NCBI RefSeq assembly: GCF_000687455.2
Contig: NZ_JGVW01000076.1
Location: 60,897-124,896 of the forward strand
Direction: 5' to 3'
Length of the DNA stretch: 64,000 nt
From: Burkholderia sp. lig30
Lineage (GTDB): Bacteria; Pseudomonadota; Gammaproteobacteria; Burkholderiales; Burkholderiaceae
Numbering within the stretch: the stretch's first letter is position 1; the number at the start of each line of letters is the position of its first letter. A program made the translations under genes and the position numbers. Below, one piece after another: positions 26,907-35,019 of this stretch. Under the pieces are notes generated by a model that did not search any database, was not told the DNA's origin, and worked only from the letters and a program-made list of their open reading frames with translations.

Positions 26907-26932
26907 GAACGCGGCATACACGCGTTCTTTTT
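26907..26932 (+). terminator. Intrinsic terminator between EmrA and EmrB genes
   Basis: Perfect 7-bp GC-rich stem (GAACGCG/CGCGTTC) with a seven-base loop followed by TTTTT, 12 bases after the EmrA stop. It implies that most transcripts of the preceding genes end here and that EmrB has its own promoter. Confidence 0.75.
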
Positions 26933-26943
26933 CCATTCATTTT

Positions 26944-26976
26944 TCTGACAGGTCAAATTCAAGTGCGAGACCTGTC
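26944..26976 (+). promoter_or_regulatory. MarR-type operator candidate, site 3
   Basis: TCTGACAGGTCA, with GACAGGTC mirrored 14 bases later by GACCTGTC, upstream of the EmrB start. It matches the sites at 23516 and 24022 and lies between a terminator and the EmrB gene, so EmrB may be co-regulated with the other pump genes from its own promoter. Confidence 0.5.
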
Positions 26977-26998
26977 CAATAGTTCGGACTGGAAGCGA

Positions 26999-28558
26999 AT
27001 GAATTCCTCGACTAAAGTTGCACCGCCACCGCTCACGGGCGGCAAGCTGGTGCTCGCGACACTGGCGGTCGCGCTGGCAACCTTCATGAACGTGCTCGAC
27101 TCTTCGATCGCCAACGTGGCGATTCCCACTATCTCCGGAAATCTTGGGGTGTCCGTAGACGAGGGCACCTGGGTGATCACGCTGTTCGCGGCAGCGAACG
27201 CAGTGGCGATTCCGCTGACGGGCTGGCTCACCCAACGCATTGGACAGATCAAGCTCTTTGTCACGGCCATTCTGCTGTTCGTCTTTTCGTCGTGGCTGTG
27301 CGGCGTGGCACCTAACCTGATGATCCTGCTGGCCGCACGCGTGCTGCAAGGGGCGGTGGCGGGGCCGCTGATCCCGCTGTCGCAGGCGATTCTGCTTGGC
27401 TCATATCCAAGGGAAAAGAGCTCGACGGCGCTTTCGCTGTGGGCGATGACTGCGACTGTCGGTCCGATCGCGGGGCCGGCACTGGGCGGCTGGATTACCG
27501 ATAGCTATAGCTGGTCATGGATTTTCTACATCAACATTCCCGTTGGCCTGTTCGCGGCGGCGGTGACGTGGATCATCTATCGTGACCGCGAATCGGCGAC
27601 GCGCAAGCTGCCTATCGACAAGGTGGGGCTGCTGTCGCTGATCGTATGGGTCGCGTCGCTGCAAATCATGCTCGATAAGGGCAAAGACCTCGACTGGTTC
27701 AGTTCGCCGGTGATCTGCATACTCGCGGTGATTGCTGCAGTCAGTTTCGTGTTCTTCCTGATCTGGGAATTTACCGAGAAAAACCCGATTGTCGACATTC
27801 GGCTCTTTGCCGCACCCAACTTTCGCGGAGGCACGATCGCGATCTCGGTCGCGTATGCCGTGTTCTTCGCAAACCTGGTCATTTTGCCGCAATGGATTCA
27901 GGGTTATCTCGGCTATCGCGCAGTGGATGCGGGCCTTGTGACTGCGCCGCTTGGCATCTTCGCGGTGTTGCTTGCACCCGTCATGGCGAAGCTCATGCCG
28001 AAATCTGACCCACGCGTGCTGGCGACGCTTGCATTCGTCGGCTACGCAGGTGTTTTCTTCATGCGCTCGCACTACACGACGGGCGTCGACCAGTGGACAC
28101 TCGTCCTGCCGACGCTCCTGCAAGGGATTCCGACCGCGCTCTTTTTCGTGCCGTTGACGGCAATCATCCTGTCCGGCTTGCCCGCCGACAAGATTCCTGC
28201 TGCAGCGGGCGTGTCCAATTTTGCTCGTGTATTCGCGGGTGCCGCAGGCACGTCGCTCGTTACAACGGGCTGGAACAATCGGACCATCCTGCACCACGCA
28301 CAACTCGCGGAGCAGTCGAGCGTGAATAACCCGGTGTATACCGGTGCGATTGCAGACGTGCATGCGACCCTTGGCGGCAGCATGAGTCAAGCCGTTGCGT
28401 TCTTCGAGCAGTCACTGAACGCGCAAGCCGCGATGCTCGGCCTGAACGATATCTTCTGGTTGTCGTCGGTGATTTTCATCACGATCATTCCGCTGATCTG
28501 GCTGACGAAACCCGCCAAAGGCGGTGGTGGCGGGGCAGCAGCCGCCGCTGCGCACTGA
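26999..28558 (+). CDS. emrB: EmrB-type DHA2 MFS multidrug transporter
   Basis: 519 residues with about 14 membrane helices. Family marks are L-D-S-S-I-A-N-V-A-I-P-T-I-S-G-N in the first helix, then W-V-I-T-L-F-A-A-A-N and the long G-R-x-Q-G motif region. EmrB is the proton-driven inner-membrane pump that works with the EmrA adaptor and a TolC-like channel to expel hydrophobic toxins, often phenolic ones. ATG 26999 has GGAAGCG upstream; an earlier in-frame start crosses the terminator. It has its own operator-like site. Its expected role here is tolerance of aromatic substrate or intermediates. Confidence 0.92.
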   Translation: MNSSTKVAPPPLTGGKLVLATLAVALATFMNVLDSSIANVAIPTISGNLGVSVDEGTWVITLFAAANAVAIPLTGWLTQRIGQIKLFVTAILLFVFSSWLCGVAPNLMILLAARVLQGAVAGPLIPLSQAILLGSYPREKSSTALSLWAMTATVGPIAGPALGGWITDSYSWSWIFYINIPVGLFAAAVTWIIYRDRESATRKLPIDKVGLLSLIVWVASLQIMLDKGKDLDWFSSPVICILAVIAAVSFVFFLIWEFTEKNPIVDIRLFAAPNFRGGTIAISVAYAVFFANLVILPQWIQGYLGYRAVDAGLVTAPLGIFAVLLAPVMAKLMPKSDPRVLATLAFVGYAGVFFMRSHYTTGVDQWTLVLPTLLQGIPTALFFVPLTAIILSGLPADKIPAAAGVSNFARVFAGAAGTSLVTTGWNNRTILHHAQLAEQSSVNNPVYTGAIADVHATLGGSMSQAVAFFEQSLNAQAAMLGLNDIFWLSSVIFITIIPLIWLTKPAKGGGGGAAAAAAH

Positions 28559-28662
28559 CCGAGCCACCTCGAGCGCGAGCCGGCTGGATGAAATGGCTGG
28601 CTCGCTCATCGCGGATGCAACATCTTTGGTCTGCGACCGTCTTGCCAACCGGACTGACGGAA

Positions 28663-28683
28663 GGCGCCGCATCTTGCGGCGCC
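28663..28683. terminator. GC hairpin downstream of emrB
   Basis: Perfect 8-bp stem GGCGCCGC/GCGGCGCC with a five-base loop, about 100 bases after the EmrB stop. No strong U tract follows. It lies in the convergent gap between EmrB and the hemerythrin gene and may end transcripts from both sides. Confidence 0.4.
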
Positions 28684-28819
28684 GTTACCCGCTTCGCGCT
28701 TTCCATATCAGCGCGCCATCACTACGTCACTATCGTGCCTCATGCCCGCGAGGCATCGCGAACGCCACGCGACGCGCTCACGTGGCAACGAGGGAGGCAT
28801 CAATACCATCCAGCGCGCT

Positions 28820-29263
28820 TTAATCCAGCGATAGACCTCTCCGCAAAACGACAGGCTTGCCTCCAAATCGAAGCTTCGACATCCAGTGCGCGAGCGCTGA
28901 GTCGAGGTGGTCGGCGTGGGACGGAAACCAGTTCGCCAACTCGTTGACCAAGTCACGGCAGATTGCCGTGTTTCCGGCGCGCAGCAGTTCGTGCACCTCT
29001 CTAACCGATTGCAACACGGCTGCATGCTCTTCTATGTGGCAATCCCTGGGGGGGAAGTCGGTCTCCACCATCCACCTGTCCTCCAGTTCGAAGTGATGCT
29101 TGAGATGCATCGCGAGAGCGTCGAAAAGATCAGGCAATGCTGCGTCTTCGGCCGCCTGCATCCGCCCGATCAGGTTGACGAACTCTTCGTGCACGTCATC
29201 CATCGGCGTAAAGCCCAGGAGAAATGAGTCGGACCACTCCATGGCGTGATGGTTGTCGGTCAT
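28820..29263 (-). CDS. Bacteriohemerythrin
   Basis: 147 residues of the hemerythrin family: a conserved D-D-V-H-E-E-F near the N-terminus, then L-K-H-H-F-E-L-E-D-R-W and C-H-I-E-E-H-A, and the distal H-A-D-H, giving the set of His and Glu/Asp residues of a di-iron oxygen-binding site. Such proteins bind O2 or iron and are thought to deliver oxygen to oxygenases or protect against oxidative stress. Its start codon overlaps the TetR stop codon by four bases (ATGA), so it is co-translated with the regulator. A role in supplying O2 for the nearby dioxygenases is an inference. Confidence 0.85.
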   Translation of the reverse strand: MTDNHHAMEWSDSFLLGFTPMDDVHEEFVNLIGRMQAAEDAALPDLFDALAMHLKHHFELEDRWMVETDFPPRDCHIEEHAAVLQSVREVHELLRAGNTAICRDLVNELANWFPSHADHLDSALAHWMSKLRFGGKPVVLRRGLSLD

Positions 29264-29973
29264 GATTTGTACGTCTCCAGGTTGTCAGGCTTGATCTTCG
29301 AAAAGAGTGGGCTGTCGATGGATTCGATTATCGGCAGCGGCCCGTGGGCGAGGTGGGGAATCTGGCTCTCCGGCACGCGTAGTCCGCGCAGGATTGCCTC
29401 GACGAGAAATTGCGGGTGTTGGCTATGACTCGGTTCGCTGACCATCGTGCCAATGCCATAGAAAATCGAGCCAACAACCATATCGCGAGCCACGAGGATG
29501 TCATCTATGACGATCAATCCCTCGTTCTTTGCATCAGTCAGGTCGCGGGTGATGTATCCCTCGATTGGCTGCCCACGCGCGGCGATACGGACACCAACGC
29601 GACTGAGAAACGTGCCCCAGATCGGGTATCGGAGTGCCATGCTCATGTAGAGCCGCACGCCGGCCGATAGTCTTTCCAGCGGACTCTTGCAGGTCAGGAT
29701 GTAGTCGTTGACTGCAGCCACGAACTCGTCACTCATCGCCGACGCGAGCGCCAGCAGCAGGTCTGGGAGCGTCTTGAAGTGGTTATAGAACGTTCCGCGC
29801 GAAACCCCTGCCGCAGTGATGAAATCGTCAATAACCACGGCATCGGTTCCCTTCTCATAAATGACGGCGAGTGCGGTCTCGAGCAACTTCAGGCGTGTTC
29901 GCTCCTTGCGCTGGGCGGCGACTCTGACCCGATGATCTTCTCCGGGGGCGGATTTCTGTGCGAGGGGCGGCAT
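29260..29973 (-). CDS. TetR-family transcriptional regulator
   Basis: 237 residues. The N-terminal helix-turn-helix is clear: V-I-Y-E-K-G-T-D-A-V-V-I-D-D-F-I then A-A-G-V-S-R-G-T-F-Y-N-H-F, the TetR recognition helix. A helical ligand-binding domain follows. The gene is divergent from the catabolic operon beginning at 30318, and a 31-nt palindrome lies between them, so it is the best candidate regulator of that operon. It shares its 3' end with the hemerythrin gene. A bicyclic aromatic substrate or a pathway intermediate is the likely ligand, by inference. Confidence 0.88.
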   Translation of the reverse strand: MPPLAQKSAPGEDHRVRVAAQRKERTRLKLLETALAVIYEKGTDAVVIDDFITAAGVSRGTFYNHFKTLPDLLLALASAMSDEFVAAVNDYILTCKSPLERLSAGVRLYMSMALRYPIWGTFLSRVGVRIAARGQPIEGYITRDLTDAKNEGLIVIDDILVARDMVVGSIFYGIGTMVSEPSHSQHPQFLVEAILRGLRVPESQIPHLAHGPLPIIESIDSPLFSKIKPDNLETYKS

Positions 29974-30173
29974 AAATTCAGAACGTTAGTGCTTTTGATC
30001 GGCCGGCACGAAAGACGTCATCGAACCCGGCTCGGAACAGCTGATGTTACAGCACCGTCACGCAGTTTACGGATTGGCTCTTGGCCCGGCCATGGGCTTA
30101 TCCCCCAGAGCCGGCAAGGTCCCTTTCACGTCACTGGTAGGGGAAATCCCCAGCGTGCAGGCAACCATCATTG

Positions 30174-30204
30174 TGACATTATGTTCAACATGAACAAAAC
30201 GTCA
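30174..30204. promoter_or_regulatory. 31-nt palindrome, TetR-type operator candidate
   Basis: An odd-length palindrome in which 12 of 15 base pairs match, with core arms TGTTCA/TGAACA and outer arms TGAC/GTCA. It lies between the divergent TetR gene (start 29973) and the dihydrodiol dehydrogenase gene (start 30318), in a gap of 344 bases. Length and symmetry fit a TetR dimer site. No other regulatory site was recognised in this gap except the hairpin at 30242. Confidence 0.65.
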
Positions 30205-30241
30205 ATATGAAGGGTGGGCATCGGCACGCCGGGCGCTTCGC

Positions 30242-30260
30242 CCACGCCCAAGGGGCGTGG
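30242..30260 (+). promoter_or_regulatory. Hairpin in the leader of the catabolic operon
   Basis: CCACGCCC, three bases, GGGCGTGG: an 8-bp GC stem about 60 bases before the first gene. No U tract follows. It could stabilise the leader RNA or slow transcription. Confidence 0.35.
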
Positions 30261-30317
30261 CGCTGGTTGCGTGCCATGCGGGAAACATGAGTTCGCACGA
30301 TGCGAGAGGAGCGTGGG

Positions 30318-31133
30318 ATGGCTTGTTTGAAGGGTAACGTCGCCTTGATTACCGGTGGAGCATCAGGTCTGGGCCTGGCGCTTGCCGAGCGATTTCTCGA
30401 GGAAGGTGCGAGTGTTGCGGTGCTGGACCGGGATGCCGCTCGGGTGGCAGACACTCAGGCACGATTGGGGGACCGAATCGAAGCGATCGTGGGTGACGTC
30501 ACGACGTGGCGTGATAACGAGCGTGCGGTCCGGCAAGTCGTCGATCGTTTCGGTCGACTGGATACGTTTATCGCGAACGCCGGCGTCTTCGACAATTTCG
30601 AGTCTCTCCAGGCGATCGATCCCGACAAGCTGTCGAGTGCGTTCAAGGAGCTTTTTGCGGTGAACGTCGAGGCCGGTCTGCTGGGCGCGAAGGCTGCGAT
30701 GGCGCCCTTGAGCGCGTCGCGTGGAAGCATGATTTTCACGCTGTCGAACGCGGGGTTCTACGCGGGCGGTGGTGGGGCACTGTACACCGCATCCAAGCAT
30801 GCTCTCGTCGGGGTGGTGAAACAACTCGCGCACGAGTTGGCCCCCCGGATACGCGTCAACGGCGTCGCTCCAGGGGGAATGCGCACGAACCTTTCGGGTC
30901 TCGTTGCGACAGGTACGGCTGACACTCGACCCAATCAGGGCGCGAATTTCGAAGAAATGCTGGCGTCGATTACCCCTTTGGCCATCGCCCCAACGCCGAG
31001 CGATTACTGCGGCCCCTATGTGTTGCTTGCTTCCAGGGAGAACGCCGGTCCCATGACGGGGGTAATCATCAATACGGACGGCGGCTTTGGTGTGCGCGGA
31101 ATCATGGGCGTGCGCGGCGGCGACGCAAATTGA
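30318..31133 (+). CDS. cis-Dihydrodiol dehydrogenase (SDR, NahB/BphB-like)
   Basis: 271 residues from ATG 30318 (GAGAGGAG just upstream; an ATG six codons earlier lacks this). Classical SDR: T-G-G-A-S-G-L-G at 12-19 for NAD, I-A-N-A-G at 85-89, and the triad S143, Y156, K160. The G-G-G-G-A-L-Y-T-A-S-K-H-A segment and later P-G-G-M-R-T-N-L are characteristic of the BphB/NahB branch. It would oxidise the cis-dihydrodiol made by the dioxygenase (32670) to a catechol, giving NADH. It is the first gene of the plus-strand catabolic operon. Confidence 0.88.
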   Translation: MACLKGNVALITGGASGLGLALAERFLEEGASVAVLDRDAARVADTQARLGDRIEAIVGDVTTWRDNERAVRQVVDRFGRLDTFIANAGVFDNFESLQAIDPDKLSSAFKELFAVNVEAGLLGAKAAMAPLSASRGSMIFTLSNAGFYAGGGGALYTASKHALVGVVKQLAHELAPRIRVNGVAPGGMRTNLSGLVATGTADTRPNQGANFEEMLASITPLAIAPTPSDYCGPYVLLASRENAGPMTGVIINTDGGFGVRGIMGVRGGDAN

Positions 31134-31164
31134 GATTTAGCAGTCCAAATCGAATGGGGAAAAG

Positions 31165-32619
31165 ATGACTTTCATGCCTGCACTGAACTGGATCAATGGT
31201 GAATGGATTGATTCGGGAATTCACAAGGAATCCGTCAATCCCGCCACAGGCGAAGTGATCGGTTTGTATGCCGATGGTGGCGAGAATGAGGCTCTCGCGG
31301 CTATTGATGCAGCGTCTTCGGCTTTCGAGTCAAGCGCATGGCGGACGGATCGGGCGCTACGCGCTCGCGCGCTTAACGAACTGGCCGACCTTTTCGATCG
31401 GAACCAGGATGCCCTGATCGAAGCCGTAGTCCGCGAGAACGGGAAAACCCGCTATGAGGCCGGTTTCGAGGTGTCCATGAACGCTTCGAAACTGCGCTAC
31501 TACGCGTCGCTCGTGCGTACGAGCTATGGGCGCTCTGTGCAGCCTGCGGAGGGCAGGCTTTCTGTCGTGGTCCCCGAGCCGATCGGCGTTGCCGGGATCA
31601 TCGTGCCCTGGAACGCGCCGACCGTTCTGCTGGTGCGCTCACTCGCTCCTGCTTTGGCCGCCGGTGCGGCGGCAGTCGTGAAAATGCCGGGACAGACGGC
31701 ACTGGTGAATGCATTGCTGGCAAACATCATGTCCCAAGTGAAGTCACTGCCGCGCGGGATCGTGAACATGTTCACTGAGTCCGGGGACGCGGGAGCGCGG
31801 AAGCTGGTTGATTCGCCGGACGTACCCGTTATCAGTTTTACCGGAAGCACGCATGTGGGGCGCGCCATCGCGTCAGCGGGTGGACAGCGATTGAAGCGGC
31901 TGAATCTGGAGTTGGGGGGCAAGACCCCGATGATCGTCTTCGACGACGCCGACCTGGACAAAGTCATTCCCACATTGGAGAAGGGCATCACGGTGTTCGC
32001 GGGGCAGTTCTGCATGGCGGGTTCCCGCATCCTCGTGCAACGCGGTATTGCGGAAAAGGTCGTCCGTTTGCTCAAGGCGCGTCTGGAGGCAGTGAAGGTC
32101 GGTCCCGGATCGGACCCGGCGAGCGACATGGGGCCGCTGATTGACAAGGCCTCCGTCTCCCGTGTCGACGCTGAAGTCGAGAAGGCCATCGCCCAAGGGG
32201 CGACTGTGATCGTGCGCGGTGGACCCTCACGTGACGAGAGGCTTGCGTCGGGCGCGTTCTACCAGCCGACGCTGCTCGAAATCCACGATAGCGGAGCCGA
32301 TATCGTTCAAAGGGAAACCTTCGGGCCGGTCGGGACACTGGAGGTGTTCGATACGGAAGCTGATGCCGTTGCATTGGCAAACGCGACTGAATTTGGCCTG
32401 GCCGCGAGCATCTGGACCTCGGATGCGGATCGCCCATGGAGAGTCGGATGCGCGATCGCCGCAGGGACAATCTGGATCAATCAGTGGGCAGTCATTTATG
32501 ACGAAATGGAAGAGGGCGGCCAGAAGCAGTCCGGTATCGGTCGGTTGAATGGGGTTGCTGCGCTGGCCCCATTCACCGAATACAAGCACTTCACGATTTC
32601 ACACGGTAGTCAGTTCTGA
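31165..32619 (+). CDS. Aldehyde dehydrogenase (probable salicylaldehyde dehydrogenase)
   Basis: 484 residues of the NAD-dependent ALDH superfamily. The catalytic Glu is E249 in L-N-L-E-L-G-G-K and the nucleophile C283 in F-A-G-Q-F-C. The length and I-V-P-W-N-A-P / F-T-G-S-T-H-V-G motifs fit the NahF/PhdK-type group. With the NahE-like aldolase nearby, the natural role would be oxidation of the aromatic aldehyde (salicylaldehyde if the start is naphthalene-like) to the acid. It is 31 bases from the dihydrodiol dehydrogenase gene. Substrate is inferred from context. Confidence 0.85.
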   Translation: MTFMPALNWINGEWIDSGIHKESVNPATGEVIGLYADGGENEALAAIDAASSAFESSAWRTDRALRARALNELADLFDRNQDALIEAVVRENGKTRYEAGFEVSMNASKLRYYASLVRTSYGRSVQPAEGRLSVVVPEPIGVAGIIVPWNAPTVLLVRSLAPALAAGAAAVVKMPGQTALVNALLANIMSQVKSLPRGIVNMFTESGDAGARKLVDSPDVPVISFTGSTHVGRAIASAGGQRLKRLNLELGGKTPMIVFDDADLDKVIPTLEKGITVFAGQFCMAGSRILVQRGIAEKVVRLLKARLEAVKVGPGSDPASDMGPLIDKASVSRVDAEVEKAIAQGATVIVRGGPSRDERLASGAFYQPTLLEIHDSGADIVQRETFGPVGTLEVFDTEADAVALANATEFGLAASIWTSDADRPWRVGCAIAAGTIWINQWAVIYDEMEEGGQKQSGIGRLNGVAALAPFTEYKHFTISHGSQF

Positions 32620-32669
32620 GTGTCGTGGCAGACGCGGCTTGACCTTTCTTGCGTTGTTAATCTAACGAG

Positions 32670-34037
32670 ATGGAGACAAACTTGAGTACAGGTTGCGCAA
32701 CCGGGCTGGAGACGCTGGCCCAAAAATACCCACGCGTCCACGATTTGGTGGCGCGCGGACGGGAAGTCATCGATCAAGGCTTCCTTCCTGCGAAGATCTT
32801 CAACGATCCGCAAGTCTACGAGGTCGAGCGGGAGCGAATCTTCGGCAAGGCCTGGATTTATCTTGGTCATGTGACCGAGTTGCCGAACAAGCACGACTAC
32901 GTTCTTCGTAATATTGCCGACAATCCACTGATCGTAACGCGTGGCGCAGACGGCGAGATTCGCGCCATGCTCAATGCGTGCACGCATCGCGGCGTGCAGC
33001 TGGCGCGCGGCGATAAAGGCAACGCGAAGATGTTCCGTTGCCCCTATCACGGCTGGACGTTTACGAATAACGGCAAGCTGGCGGGCATCCCCCAGAAGAA
33101 AGAAGCCTATGGAGACGCGATAAACGAAGCCGAGTGGGGGCTCAAGCAGGTGCCGCGCCTGGAAATCTTCCAGGGCATGATTTTCGGAAATCTGGACGCC
33201 GACGCCATGCCGCTCGATGAATACCTGGGCGATATGAAGTGGTATCTGGAGCTTCTGACGAAGCGTTCGGAAGGTGGCCTCCAGGTGGTCGGTGCTCCAC
33301 AACGCTGGATCGTCAATGCCGACTGGAAGTTGCCAGCGGACAACTTCATTGGCGATTCGTACCATACCCAGACTGCACACCAGTCCATCGTGGAACTGGG
33401 TATGTTGCCCGACAACCCGTTTTACGCGATGTCCGGAGACCTGATCGACGCGGGCAATGGTCATGGCATGGGGCTGACGGGCGCGCCACCGGGCATTCCT
33501 TTGCCACCGTACCTGGGGCTGCCCGAAGAAGTTGTCAGTTCGGCAAAGAAGCGACTTTCGCGGGAGCAGTTGCAAGTCATGGAGAAGAGCAACTTCTTCC
33601 ACGCGACCGTATTCCCCAACCTGTCCTTTCTGAACATCATGACGGCAAAGGATGCGCAAAGCCAGCTGACTCCGATGATTACGTTCCGACTCTGGCAGCC
33701 TGCCGGTTTTGGAAAGATCGAAATCTGGTCCTGGTGCCTGGTCGATGCCGATGCGCCCGAGTCATATAAGAAGGAAGGTTACGAGGCGTATCTGCGTACA
33801 TTCGGGATCTCGGGGACGTTCGAGCAGGATGACGCGGAAGTCTGGCAGACCTCCTTCAGCATGACCGGGGGCGAGATGGCTCGGAACATGAACTTCAATT
33901 ATCAGATGGGACTCACGACACAGAAGCCGCGTGAGGACTGGCCCGGTCCCGGCAGGGCATACAACCTCGGCTATGGCGAGTTTCCGCAACGCGGGTGGCA
34001 TCGCCGTTGGCTGCAGTACATGAGTGGCGAGATCTGA
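32670..34037 (+). CDS. Ring-hydroxylating dioxygenase alpha subunit (PAH/naphthalene-type)
   Basis: 455 residues. The Rieske domain binds [2Fe-2S] with C104-T-H106 and C124-P-Y-H127. The catalytic domain has N-F-I-G-D229-S-Y-H232-T-Q-T-A-H237, with the bridging Asp and two iron His, and an acidic E-Q-D-D near 386 for the third ligand. The overall pattern recalls the PhdA/NidA type dioxygenases of phenanthrene and pyrene degraders more than NagAc. It would add both atoms of O2 to an aromatic ring to give a cis-dihydrodiol. Its partners are the beta subunit (34052), ferredoxin (34668) and reductase (35020). The true start may be TTG 32682, which is better spaced from GGAGA. Confidence 0.88.
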   Translation: METNLSTGCATGLETLAQKYPRVHDLVARGREVIDQGFLPAKIFNDPQVYEVERERIFGKAWIYLGHVTELPNKHDYVLRNIADNPLIVTRGADGEIRAMLNACTHRGVQLARGDKGNAKMFRCPYHGWTFTNNGKLAGIPQKKEAYGDAINEAEWGLKQVPRLEIFQGMIFGNLDADAMPLDEYLGDMKWYLELLTKRSEGGLQVVGAPQRWIVNADWKLPADNFIGDSYHTQTAHQSIVELGMLPDNPFYAMSGDLIDAGNGHGMGLTGAPPGIPLPPYLGLPEEVVSSAKKRLSREQLQVMEKSNFFHATVFPNLSFLNIMTAKDAQSQLTPMITFRLWQPAGFGKIEIWSWCLVDADAPESYKKEGYEAYLRTFGISGTFEQDDAEVWQTSFSMTGGEMARNMNFNYQMGLTTQKPREDWPGPGRAYNLGYGEFPQRGWHRRWLQYMSGEI

Positions 34038-34051
34038 CCGGAGGCTGAATC

Positions 34052-34591
34052 GTGAAAAACATCGACCAATATGACGCAGGTCTCCACGGCCAACTGTCCT
34101 GTTTTCTGAATCGAGAATCCGAGCTGCTGGACAATTTTCAGCTGAAGGAATGGCAAGCGACTTGCGTGGACGAGTCGATTCGTTATGTCGTTCCGCTGCG
34201 CCAGACAGTCATGCAGGAGGATGGTGATGGATTCAGTGAAGATTCCCACCTCCAGAGTGATGACTGGAACGCACTGACGATGCGGATCAAGCGTTTCGAT
34301 TCCCGGGCGGCCTGGTCCGAGAATCCGCAAACGCGACTCCGTCACTTTGTGACGAATGTCCGTGTCGGCGACAGAGTCGCAATCGGCGGTAATTCGAAAA
34401 ATTACGAAGCGACGGTGAAGTCAAACGTGCTCATTTACAGGTCGCGCGGACCATCGCCGGATCATGATCTTTTGTCCGCTGAGCGAATCGACACGATCCG
34501 TTGTGTCGATGGCGACATCAAGCTCCTTCGTCGTGAAGTTCGAATCGATAGTGCGGTAGTCGGAACCCACAATTTTTCGTTTATTTTCTGA
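34052..34591 (+). CDS. Ring-hydroxylating dioxygenase beta subunit
   Basis: 179 residues, starting with GTG at 34052, which has GGAGG eight bases upstream. It has the usual beta-subunit layout: an N-terminal helix followed by a curved sheet, with F-L-N-R-E-S-E-L-L-D-N and W-S-E-N-P-Q-T-R-L-R-H-F-V-T-N-V as family marks. It forms an alpha3-beta3 complex with the alpha subunit. It is directly followed by a strong hairpin (34599-34630) before the ferredoxin gene. Confidence 0.87.
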   Translation: MKNIDQYDAGLHGQLSCFLNRESELLDNFQLKEWQATCVDESIRYVVPLRQTVMQEDGDGFSEDSHLQSDDWNALTMRIKRFDSRAAWSENPQTRLRHFVTNVRVGDRVAIGGNSKNYEATVKSNVLIYRSRGPSPDHDLLSAERIDTIRCVDGDIKLLRREVRIDSAVVGTHNFSFIF

Positions 34592-34598
34592 AACATCA

Positions 34599-34630
34599 TT
34601 GATGAGACCGGTGATAACCGGTCTCATCAA
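34599..34630 (+). promoter_or_regulatory. Perfect 14-bp hairpin between oxygenase and ferredoxin genes
   Basis: TTGATGAGACCGGT, GATA, then the exact reverse complement, seven bases after the beta-subunit stop. There is no U tract after it, so full termination is unlikely. It may be an mRNA-stabilising or processing hairpin that sets the ratio of oxygenase to electron carriers, or a partial terminator. Confidence 0.5.
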
Positions 34631-34667
34631 TCGAGTCCCCAAAGCGGGGGCGAATCGGAATTGCAAG

Positions 34668-34988
34668 ATGGCAAAGATTACCTATATCGAACATGGCGGA
34701 GCTGAGCACGTTGTCGATGTGCCGGAGGGGTACTCCCTGATGGAAGGTGCAACGAAGAACAGTGTTCCCGGTATCGTTGCAGAATGCATGGGCGGCTGTG
34801 CCTGTGCGACCTGCCATATCTACGTCGATCCCGCCTGGCGTGGGGCCGTGCCAAATGCCAACGATGACGAGATCGCGATGCTGGAGTACGCATCCGATGT
34901 GCAGGAGGGGTCTCGTCTTTCTTGCCAGATCAAAGTGACGCGCTCCATGGATGGAATGGTTGTGAGAATGCCTGCGTCGCAAGGCTGA
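34668..34988 (+). CDS. Adrenodoxin/putidaredoxin-type [2Fe-2S] ferredoxin
   Basis: 106 residues from ATG 34668; the open frame extends upstream into the hairpin and is not used. The four iron-sulphur cysteines are C40, C46, C49 and C86, spaced as in vertebrate-type ferredoxins (C-x5-C-x2-C). This is not the Rieske type used by naphthalene dioxygenase. It should shuttle electrons from the FAD reductase at 35020 to the dioxygenase at 32670. This kind of carrier is known from dioxin dioxygenase and P450 systems. Confidence 0.88.
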   Translation: MAKITYIEHGGAEHVVDVPEGYSLMEGATKNSVPGIVAECMGGCACATCHIYVDPAWRGAVPNANDDEIAMLEYASDVQEGSRLSCQIKVTRSMDGMVVRMPASQG

Positions 34989-35019
34989 TTGTCGGTCGTG
35001 AGTTAAATGGAAGGTCGGT

